From assembly GCA_036011085.1 (NCBI GenBank), contig DASCMS010000003.1, positions 55,864 to 119,863 of the forward strand: a stretch of DNA of 64,000 bases, written 5' to 3'. Source of the DNA: UBA8231 sp036011085. Its GTDB lineage: Bacteria > Latescibacterota > UBA2968 > UBA8231. Positions 44,421 through 51,032 of the stretch are shown one piece after another. Every line of letters starts with the position of its first letter. Positions within the stretch are counted from its first letter, which is position 1. The notes below the pieces were generated by a model. That model saw nothing but the letters and a program-made list of their open reading frames with translations. It searched no databases and was not told the origin of the DNA. A program made the position numbers and the translations under genes.

Positions 44421-44860
44421 AGATCGAGGGTCTCAGCTACCTCTTCCAGAGCGTCCTCCGCCTGTGCCAGGCATGCCTGCCAAGCTTCGGGATTCCAGAA
44501 TTCCAGTCTGTCCAGCGAGCCGATCACGACCATACGATCCGTGATCCCTGCCCGTTGCAGGAGTTTCCTGGAAATCGTGGCCCGTCCCTGACGGTCGAGT
44601 TTGACCGATGTCGCCTGGGACAGTGTGCCCCGGATATAGAGCCGTACTTTCTGTTCGGTTTGCGACAGTTGCAGCATTCGCTCGGCGATCTGCGCCCATG
44701 CGTTCTGGGGGTGGGCGGTCAGACAACCATCCAGCCCACGGACGACGACCAGCGTGTCATCCGCCTCCGGTTCGAGATTGCGACGCAGCTCGGCGGGAAG
44801 AAACACCCTCCCCTTGTCGTCCACGGGGACTTCGTATTCGCCGAGAAACTGCGTTGCCAC
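44417..44860 (-). CDS. mraZ: Transcriptional regulator MraZ
   Basis: 147 residues from the GTG at 44858-44860, giving the family start FLGEYEVPVDDKGRVFLPAELR. Two SpoVT/AbrB-type half-domains are present, the second with KLDRQGRATISRKLLQRAGI. MraZ is a DNA-binding ring protein that represses its own operon by binding tandem GTGGG-type repeats; such repeats lie just upstream here. Longer frames upstream include the operator and are unlikely. It is the first gene of the dcw operon. Confidence 0.92.
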   Translation of the reverse strand: MATQFLGEYEVPVDDKGRVFLPAELRRNLEPEADDTLVVVRGLDGCLTAHPQNAWAQIAERMLQLSQTEQKVRLYIRGTLSQATSVKLDRQGRATISRKLLQRAGITDRMVVIGSLDRLEFWNPEAWQACLAQAEDALEEVAETLDL

Positions 44861-44914
44861 AGGCTGTATCCAATCGAGGAAGGAAGGGTGACAGGGCGAC
44901 CTGCGGGGCTTTTC

Positions 44915-44949
44915 CCCACAGAACACCCCTATACACCATTTTCCACCAC
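44915..44949 (-). promoter_or_regulatory. MraZ box: four 10-base-spaced direct repeats
   Basis: Reading the minus strand from 44949: GTGGT, ATGGT, GGGGT, GTGGG, each followed by five other bases, so the repeats recur exactly every ten bases. This matches the known arrangement of MraZ operators (GTGGG-like repeats with N5 spacers). The array begins six bases after the -10 box, so bound MraZ would cover the transcription start. Confidence 0.75.
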
Positions 44950-44954
44950 AGCAA

Positions 44955-44984
44955 ATGATAACCTTTCCAGATTGGGCATGTCAA
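44955..44984 (-). promoter_or_regulatory. Sigma70-type promoter of the dcw operon
   Basis: TTGACA at 44979-44984 and TATCAT at 44955-44960 on the minus strand are separated by 18 bases. The -35 box is the exact consensus. It is placed 95 bases before the mraZ start and directly before the MraZ box. Confidence 0.7.
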
Positions 44985-45189
44985 GAGAAATCATGTCCGC
45001 CTCTGATATTGTTCAGTGTGTCTCGTTAACATACTGTTATTACAAGTCCTTATGGGCGTATCGAACAGGCGGGACAAGCGATCTTCCCCGGGCCGAGGCC
45101 GAAGACAGACCCGAGTCTGCCCCAGCCCTTGGTCTTCAGGGGAAAATGGGCTTCATGCAGCGGAGTGGTGCGTGGGGGTGGAGCGGATC
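44985..45189. other. Non-coding stretch between trmB and the dcw promoter
   Basis: About 205 bases beyond the promoter, part of a 329-base interval between mraZ and trmB. I see no gene, no repeat and no convincing hairpin with a T-tract. A weak CCCC/GGGG pairing near 45120-45145 has too long a loop to call a terminator. Confidence 0.5.
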
Positions 45190-45816
45190 TCAGCGCTTTT
45201 CGAGCACACGCCGGTTGATGGTGCTTCCCTGCCGGACAAACTTGTCCTCGTAGTTCGTCGACGCCCCGTCCCAGACGGCGTCCACCCGGTGGAAGCGGAG
45301 ATCAAATGGCTCCAGGACCTCGACGATCGCCTCGTAGTATTCACTGTGGTCGGTGGCGATCCACAGCCGCCCTGCCGGCTCCAGAACCCGCAGGGTCTGA
45401 TCGATGAAGTCGGCGTCGAGCAATCGTCGTTTGTGGTGCTTCTTCTTCGGCCACGGATCGGGAAAGTAGACGTGCATGGCGCGGACGGAGTCTGCTGGAA
45501 GAAAGAACTCAACGAACTCACGGGCGTCGCCGTGCACGAAGCGGAGGTTGGTCAACTGCCGACGTCGAGCCCGGTCATGGGCTAGTCGCAGATACTTCCC
45601 GGCCACCTCCACACCGATAAAGTTGTGCTCCTGACGACGCTGGGCGGCGTCGAGGAGCAAGCGGCCTTTGCCGAAACCGAGTTCCACTTCAAGGGGATGG
45701 TCGCTGTCGAAGGTAGCGGCCAGATCCAGCACGGGATCGACATCGGTTTCGTCGTCCAGCGATATCAACAGAGATGAATTCAACACGGTTCCCGTCGTCG
45801 TAGAATCAACGAACAA
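45190..45816 (-). CDS. trmB: tRNA (guanine-N7-)-methyltransferase
   Basis: 208 residues with the TrmB pattern: VELGFGKGRLLLDAA for SAM binding, FIGVEVAGKYLRLA, the signature HVYFPDPWPKKKHHKRRL and the C-terminal TNYEDKF. It forms m7G46 in tRNAs with a long enough variable loop. The start is uncertain: a TTG at 45814-45816 or a GTG ten codons later. It is the last gene of the unit that starts at the MerR-type regulator, 63 bases after the rhodanese-ThiF gene. Confidence 0.92.
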   Translation of the reverse strand: MFVDSTTTGTVLNSSLLISLDDETDVDPVLDLAATFDSDHPLEVELGFGKGRLLLDAAQRRQEHNFIGVEVAGKYLRLAHDRARRRQLTNLRFVHGDAREFVEFFLPADSVRAMHVYFPDPWPKKKHHKRRLLDADFIDQTLRVLEPAGRLWIATDHSEYYEAIVEVLEPFDLRFHRVDAVWDGASTNYEDKFVRQGSTINRRVLEKR

Positions 45817-45879
45817 AGGGCGACCACCCGCCGGTGGCCGCCCTCGTTCATGTCCTGTCGTCCTGGCCGGGTCTCTTCG

Positions 45880-47070
45880 TCAACCAGCGGCTTCGGAATG
45901 GCCCGGAAGTCCGCAGAACTGCTCGTAGTCGATCAGTTCCTTCACGGAGGGTGCGTCGCCACACACGGGGCACGCGGTATTGCGCCGCAACTTGAGCTCA
46001 CGGAATTTCATGTCCATCGCATCGTAGAGTATCATGCGACCGACCAGAGGCTCCCCCTTGCCGAGGACAAGTTTGACGACCTCGGTGGCCTGCACCAGCC
46101 CGATGGTGCCGGGCAGCACGCCCAGAACACCGCCTTCGGCGCAACTGGGGACCTCCCCCGGAGGCGGCGGCTCCGGGTAGAGGCAGCGATAACACGGCCC
46201 CCCGGAGGCTGAGTCATAGACCGTAGCCTGGCCTTCGAAGCGGAAGATGCTGCCGTCGACGACGGGCTTTCCGGTCAGCACGGCGGCATCATTGACCAGG
46301 TAGCGCGTCGGGAAATTGTCGCAACCGTTGACGATGATATCGTAGTCGGCCATGATCTCGAAGGCGTTGTGGGAGGTGACGAGATCGTGGTGGGCGACGA
46401 CTTCGATGCCCGGATTCACGTCGAGGAGGCGTTCTCGAGCCGCTTCGACCTTGGGTCTGCCCACATCGCCCTGACCGAACAGCACCTGACGCTGCAGGTT
46501 GCTCTTGTCGACGACGTCGGCGTCAACGAGGCCGATCTTGCCGATCCCGGCAGCCGCCAGGTAGAGCGCTGTCGGACAGCCGAGCCCGCCAGCCCCGATG
46601 AGAAGCACCCTGCCCTGCAGCAGTTTCTGTTGCCCTTCCTCGCCTACCTCCGGCAGGATGAGGTGTCGTGCGTAGCGCTGCAGATCCTCCTCTGACAGCA
46701 GCCCGCCGGTCTGGATTCTCAGACCTGCGTCCTTCCACCCCTTGATGCCGCCGATCATGGAACTGACGTTGGTGTAGCCCATGGCGACCAGATCGCGCGC
46801 CGCCAGGGCGGAGCGATTGCCACCGGCGCAGTAGAGGGCGATGGCCTCGTCGCGATCCATGGTGACATCCTCCTCGATGTTCAACTCGAGGAATCCCCGC
46901 GGGATCAGGTGCGCTCCCGGGACATAGCCGTCCATCACCTCGTCCCGCTCGCGGACGTCGACAACGTGTTGAATCTCGCCCGACTGCACGCCCCGCTTCA
47001 CCTCATCGGGGCTGACTTCCTTGATCGACTTCTTGACGTGCTCGAGAAGCTGGCTCGATGTGAGAGCCAT
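45880..47070 (-). CDS. Rhodanese-ThiF/MoeB family sulfur-carrier adenylyltransferase
   Basis: 396 residues from the ATG at 47068-47070, preceded by GGGAGAGGG. Residues ~20-115 are a rhodanese domain with the active-site loop C81-A-G-G-N-R-S. Residues ~125-370 are a ThiF/MoeB adenylyltransferase with GAGGLG at 159-164, DADVVDKSNLQRQ and the zinc pair CYRC and CPVC. It would adenylate the C-terminus of a small sulfur carrier (ThiS or MoaD-like) and hand over sulfur. The rhodanese part comes first, opposite to the common MoeB-rhodanese order. It lies after a cysteine desulfurase, the natural sulfur donor. Confidence 0.88.
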   Translation of the reverse strand: MALTSSQLLEHVKKSIKEVSPDEVKRGVQSGEIQHVVDVRERDEVMDGYVPGAHLIPRGFLELNIEEDVTMDRDEAIALYCAGGNRSALAARDLVAMGYTNVSSMIGGIKGWKDAGLRIQTGGLLSEEDLQRYARHLILPEVGEEGQQKLLQGRVLLIGAGGLGCPTALYLAAAGIGKIGLVDADVVDKSNLQRQVLFGQGDVGRPKVEAARERLLDVNPGIEVVAHHDLVTSHNAFEIMADYDIIVNGCDNFPTRYLVNDAAVLTGKPVVDGSIFRFEGQATVYDSASGGPCYRCLYPEPPPPGEVPSCAEGGVLGVLPGTIGLVQATEVVKLVLGKGEPLVGRMILYDAMDMKFRELKLRRNTACPVCGDAPSVKELIDYEQFCGLPGHSEAAG

Positions 47071-47125
47071 AGTGCCCTCTCCCGCTGAAGGAGTTGATAT
47101 GCGTGATAGAGTGAGACTCAAAAAC

Positions 47126-48379
47126 CTAGGGACGACCCGACTTCCCGCAAGAGCGGAGTTCTGCGACTTGCGCCTGCAGGGCGGTGACCTCACAGATCAC
47201 CCGTGCCGCCGCACGCTCCACCTCCATCGCCGTCGTCGAGCGCCCCAGACCGAAGCGCAGAGAAGCCGCCGCCGTTGCCGGATCCAGACCGAGTGCGGTC
47301 AGCACGTGTGATGGTGTGCCGTCTCCCGAGGCGCAGGCCGATCCCGAAGACAGGGCTACATCCCGCAAGGCCGTGATCAGATCAGCGCCATGGATGCCGG
47401 GGAACGACACGTTGAGCGCATGCGGCAGCCGCTGTGACCTGTGACCGTTGATGACGACGGTCGTTCCCAACGCGTCCGTGAGGCGCTCCTGCAGTGAGTC
47501 GCGGAGACGGCGCAGGCGCTCCGCGTCGGCCTCGGACTCGTCACTGGCCAACCGGCAGGCCTCGCCGAAGCCGACGATGCCGGCAACGTTGAGTGTTCCT
47601 GACCGCAGCCCTCGTTCCTGCCCTCCGCCTTCGATCTGGGGCGTCAGCCGCAACGGCGGCCGGCGGCGGCGCACAAACAGCGCCCCCTGCCCCTTGGGGC
47701 CATGGATCTTGTGGGCTGAGATGGACAGCAGATCGATAGGCAACCGACGCATGTCGAGAGGAACCTTGCCGGCAGCCTGGGCCGCGTCGCAGTGCCAGAC
47801 GACATCCCGGCCCCGCAAGCGTGCAGCGATCTCATCCAGAGGCTGGAGCACACCCGTCTCGTTGTTGGCGGCCATCACCGACAGCAGTCGGGCGCCGTCG
47901 TCGAGGGCGGCGTCCAGGGCATCCAGGTCGAGGATGCCCGTGGAATCGACGGCGAGGCGTGTCACGCGATGGCCGGCGCGCTCGAGACGCTGGAAGACGT
48001 CCAACACCGCGTGGTGTTCGGTGACACAGGTGACGAGGTGCATGCCCGACCCCGACCACGCCTCGCAGATCCCCTTCAGCGCCAGATTGTTGGCCTCCGT
48101 GGCGCCGCTGGTGAAGATGATCTCTCTTGCCGTGGCGCTGATGAGATGGGCTACGTGAGCGCGGGCCGCTTCCACGGCGGCCGCGGCGGCGTACCCGAAA
48201 TCATGTGTGCGGCTGGAGGGATTCCCGAAGTTCTCGCGCAGACAGGGCAGCATCACCTCGAGGACCCGTGGATCCAGGGGCGTGGTGGCCAGATGATCGA
48301 GATAGATGGGCGCCGCGAACCCGGGCCCGGAAGCATCGGATGGTGCAGGATCAGACGCTGAAGGACTCGCCGCAGCCAC
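47126..48379 (-). CDS. Cysteine desulfurase (NifS/IscS-like)
   Basis: 417 residues. Class V PLP fold: YLDHLATTP at the start of homology, TSGATEANNLALKG, HCDAAQAAGK, the PLP lysine K224 (SAHKIHGPKG) and the persulfide cysteine C349 (SSGSACASG). It removes sulfur from cysteine for Fe-S clusters and sulfur carriers. The start used is a GTG at 48377-48379, 29 bases inside the IscA gene; the first ~20 residues are Ala/Ser/Pro-rich and may be a wrong extension. It lies between IscA and the sulfur-carrier adenylyltransferase. Confidence 0.92.
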   Translation of the reverse strand: MAAASPSASDPAPSDASGPGFAAPIYLDHLATTPLDPRVLEVMLPCLRENFGNPSSRTHDFGYAAAAAVEAARAHVAHLISATAREIIFTSGATEANNLALKGICEAWSGSGMHLVTCVTEHHAVLDVFQRLERAGHRVTRLAVDSTGILDLDALDAALDDGARLLSVMAANNETGVLQPLDEIAARLRGRDVVWHCDAAQAAGKVPLDMRRLPIDLLSISAHKIHGPKGQGALFVRRRRPPLRLTPQIEGGGQERGLRSGTLNVAGIVGFGEACRLASDESEADAERLRRLRDSLQERLTDALGTTVVINGHRSQRLPHALNVSFPGIHGADLITALRDVALSSGSACASGDGTPSHVLTALGLDPATAAASLRFGLGRSTTAMEVERAAARVICEVTALQAQVAELRSCGKSGRP

Positions 48380-48692
48380 AGGTTGTCCGGGCGTTGGGGT
48401 TCTCCACCTGGAAGCCGGCTCCCATCAGCCCGTCATCGTACCGCAGAGTCACGCCGTTGAGATACAGGCAACTCTTGGGATCGATGAAGATGCGCACGCC
48501 GTTGGATTCGATGACCTGATCCATCTCCGTCGGCCCGTCCTCGAATTCCAGCTTGTACTGAAACCCGGAGCAGCCTCCACCTTTCACGGCGACGCGCAGG
48601 CCGCGGTGAGATTCGCCCGACGGCAGGGATGGATCATCCTGCTCGAGAAGAGATCGGATCTTGGCAGCAGCCTCGTCGGAAACCGTCAGCAT
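48351..48692 (-). CDS. A-type iron-sulfur carrier (IscA/ErpA/HesB family)
   Basis: 113 residues from the ATG at 48690-48692 (MLTVSDEAAAKIRSLL). The three ligand cysteines of the family are present: C41 (KGGGCSGFQY) and C105-G-C107 (TTCGCGESF). It receives Fe-S clusters and passes them to target proteins. The end overlaps the cysteine desulfurase, and the start is 11 bases after the MerR-type regulator, so the three genes are one unit. IscU is not seen in the window. Confidence 0.93.
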   Translation of the reverse strand: MLTVSDEAAAKIRSLLEQDDPSLPSGESHRGLRVAVKGGGCSGFQYKLEFEDGPTEMDQVIESNGVRIFIDPKSCLYLNGVTLRYDDGLMGAGFQVENPNARTTCGCGESFSV

Positions 48693-48703
48693 GATAGGCG
48701 TTT

Positions 48704-49186
48704 CTAGCGGCCGTAGATGGCACACTCAACGAGGTCGGGGACCTCGCCGTGACATTGATAGGTCTCACAGTTGTGACAATCGCGCTCGAATACTTTCGTG
48801 CTGCAACACAGACAACCTCGCAGCACATCTATGCCCCGTCGGTTGCGCTCCCGCAGTTGGCCGTACTGGGTCATCTTGGCTTCGATCTCGTCCTGTTGTA
48901 TCTGCAGGATATCAATCATCCGGCGCGCCAGATCGCCGCCCGTTTCGGCTGTGTCCCGCAGGGCGAACAGGTCCCGAACCTGGTCCAGATCGAAACCCAG
49001 ACACTTGAGGCCCTGAATGATGTGCAGCCGCCGCAACTGGTCTTCACAGTAGCGGCGGAAGCCTCCATCGGTCCGCTCCATGGGCTCCACGAGACCGAGC
49101 TCTTCATAATAGCGGATGGTTCGGGTGGAGACACCGGCGCGCTCAGCCAGGTCACCGATCTGCATTGTTGAGGCGGGAGGCGTCAA
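48704..49186 (-). CDS. MerR-family regulator with Cys-rich C-terminus, likely controls the Fe-S/sulfur genes
   Basis: 160 residues from a TTG at 49184-49186, or 153 from the ATG at 49163-49165 (MQIGDLAERAGVS). The N-terminal winged helix (VSTRTIRYYEELGLVEP) is followed by a dimerisation helix and a tail with seven Cys: C125, C127, C128, C137, C140, C145, C155. The layout CLCC...CHNC...C resembles SoxR- or metal-sensing MerR proteins but the spacing is not SoxR's usual four-Cys pattern. It heads the unit with IscA, cysteine desulfurase, rhodanese-ThiF and trmB, so Fe-S or metal sensing is the likely input. Confidence 0.85.
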   Translation of the reverse strand: MTPPASTMQIGDLAERAGVSTRTIRYYEELGLVEPMERTDGGFRRYCEDQLRRLHIIQGLKCLGFDLDQVRDLFALRDTAETGGDLARRMIDILQIQQDEIEAKMTQYGQLRERNRRGIDVLRGCLCCSTKVFERDCHNCETYQCHGEVPDLVECAIYGR

Positions 49187-49212
49187 GTGACGTATCTTCC
49201 AGTGTTTAGGCG

Positions 49213-49241
49213 AATGTAACCAGGCCCCAAAGGAGTGTCAA
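49213..49241 (-). promoter_or_regulatory. Sigma70-type promoter of the merR-iscA-desulfurase unit
   Basis: TTGACA (49236-49241) and TACATT (49213-49218) on the minus strand are 17 bases apart. This is a strong housekeeping promoter rather than the long-spacer type MerR proteins usually twist, so if the regulator controls itself it may act as a repressor. Confidence 0.6.
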
Positions 49242-49254
49242 CGAGACGGGAACC

Positions 49255-50358
49255 ATGGACCCTGACCCTTTCATACACGTCGACGAGACGCTGCGCAACG
49301 CCATCGATGAGGGCCTCGTAGCCGGTGCTGTTCTGATCGCGGCTCGCGGTGCCGACCGGCGCCACGAACTCGCCATCGGCCACGCTCAAGTCTCGCCCAC
49401 GATCAGGCCCTTGTCGTCATCGACACTGTTCGATCTGGCCTCCCTGACGAAGGTCCTGGCCACGACATGGCTGGCCATGCAACTGGCCTCGTCCGGACAC
49501 CTGGACCTCGATGCTCCCCTCGAAGACCTGCTGCCCGGCTATTATCCTGCGGACAAGGCAGGGCTGACGATTCGTCTGTTGATGTGCCATGCGGCGGGCT
49601 TCCCCTCGGGGTTGCGACTGCGGCAGGAGCTGGCCCCGGACACGGCCGGGGCCGCCCACCGCCGGCGTGTCATCGAGCGGTTCCTCGATGCCCCCCTCGC
49701 GGTCGAGCCGGGACTACGTGTGCTGTACAGCGACATCGGTCCGATTCTCGTCGGTGACCTGCTGGAGCAACTCGGCGGCGATGAGTGCCGCCTGGACAGA
49801 ACCTGCGCCCGAGACCTCTACGCCCTGCTGGACCTCAACGACACCTTCTTCAGCCATCTCGACGACCCTTTGAAGGTGGCCCTGCGGCCGCCAGAAGCCT
49901 TTGCTGCGACAGAGAACTGTCCGTGGAGGAAGCGCCTGGTTTCGGGTGAAGTGCATGACGAGAATGCCCACCTGCTGCGCGGCGTGGCCGGCCACGCCGG
50001 ACTGTTCGCCACGGCCCATGATCTGGAGCGGATCGCCCGCGCCTATCTGGGCGAGGCCGACATCGGTGTGGATGAGCAGACCCTCCGGCGACTGACCGCG
50101 CCTCAGGCGGTCGCCCCGGAGGCCTACCGGGCCTTCGGCTGGGACAGGCCCAGGTCGGATGGGCCTTCCGGCGACCGCCTCTCCATGCGAGCCTACGGAC
50201 ACACGGGGTTCACCGGCACCTCACTGTGGATCGATCCGGATCGAGACGCATATGTGATTCTGCTCAGCAACCGGGTACATCCCTCTCGCACCGACCGTGG
50301 ATTTCTCGACTTGCGACCACGACTCCACGGGCAGATCATCGAGGCGCTGGACAGTTGA
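49255..50358 (+). CDS. Beta-lactamase-fold serine hydrolase (class C/DD-peptidase-like)
   Basis: 367 residues. The nucleophile motif S63-L-T-K66 (DLASLTKVLATT), a YSDIG segment in the place of the usual YxN, and HTGFTGT as the third motif place it in the serine beta-lactamase/esterase family. Members hydrolyse esters, amides or peptidoglycan stems. No signal peptide is visible, so it looks cytoplasmic and is more likely an esterase or peptidase than a beta-lactamase. It is divergent from the regulator at 49.2 kb; the ATG at 49255 sits 13 bases after the -35 box on the other strand. Confidence 0.87.
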   Translation: MDPDPFIHVDETLRNAIDEGLVAGAVLIAARGADRRHELAIGHAQVSPTIRPLSSSTLFDLASLTKVLATTWLAMQLASSGHLDLDAPLEDLLPGYYPADKAGLTIRLLMCHAAGFPSGLRLRQELAPDTAGAAHRRRVIERFLDAPLAVEPGLRVLYSDIGPILVGDLLEQLGGDECRLDRTCARDLYALLDLNDTFFSHLDDPLKVALRPPEAFAATENCPWRKRLVSGEVHDENAHLLRGVAGHAGLFATAHDLERIARAYLGEADIGVDEQTLRRLTAPQAVAPEAYRAFGWDRPRSDGPSGDRLSMRAYGHTGFTGTSLWIDPDRDAYVILLSNRVHPSRTDRGFLDLRPRLHGQIIEALDS

Positions 50359-50447
50359 CCGCGAGTCGTTTCTCACCCTGCGTGCAACGGAACGCCGTTT
50401 GGTGCGTCCAACTGCCGACCCGTCCCCCGAACCGGAGCACCTGTGCC

Positions 50448-51032
50448 GTGACTCACACTCACCGAGGTCCCGGGCTGCACGTCTGGCTGCAGTTGGCCCT
50501 GGTGATCCTCATGCTGTCGACGGTTTCGGCCTCCACCGTCCTCCCCTTGAGCGTCGTCGACCTTACCGAACGCTCCGGGAAGATCTTCCACGGCGTGTGT
50601 GTGCAGTCCAGCCCCGACGTCGTCGACGGCGACATCGTCACCCGTCTGCGCTTCGTCGTCTCGGAGTCGCTGAAGGGGATGGCGGACACCGACTCCCTCA
50701 GTGTCGTCCTGCCGGGAGGCACGATCGACGGGGTCCGTTACCACATCTCCGGCATGCCGGACTTCGTCGTCGGTGAGGAGGTGGTTCTGTTCCTTACCGG
50801 GCCGGATGCAGCCGGCCGCACGTGGCCCGTAGGTCTCGCCCAGGGCGACTTTCGCGTGCGGCGGCGGGATGAGGGCGCGCCCCGGACACGGCGAGACTTC
50901 GAGGGCCTGAAGTTCCAGGCCTCAGCCCGGCCCGCCGGGCCCGCTCCGATCATCCCGCCGCTTGACCTGCCGCTGGCGGACCTGCTCGACGAGATCCGCA
51001 CGCTCACCAACAGTACAGGAAAAACGCGGTGA
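50448..51032 (+). CDS. Small exported protein of unknown function
   Basis: 194 residues from a GTG at 50448-50450, where a signal peptide begins (THTHRGPGLHVWLQLALVILMLSTVSAST). The mature part is beta-rich (VVDLTERSGKIFHGVCVQ, LRFVVSESLKG, VGEEVVLFLTGPDA) and ends in a Pro-rich region plus a short helix. I do not recognise the family. Its stop overlaps the start of the matrixin-like gene, so the two exported proteins are coupled and may act together, for example as partner or propeptide-like factor; that is inference. A longer upstream frame lies in the serine hydrolase and is not real. Confidence 0.68.
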   Translation: MTHTHRGPGLHVWLQLALVILMLSTVSASTVLPLSVVDLTERSGKIFHGVCVQSSPDVVDGDIVTRLRFVVSESLKGMADTDSLSVVLPGGTIDGVRYHISGMPDFVVGEEVVLFLTGPDAAGRTWPVGLAQGDFRVRRRDEGAPRTRRDFEGLKFQASARPAGPAPIIPPLDLPLADLLDEIRTLTNSTGKTR

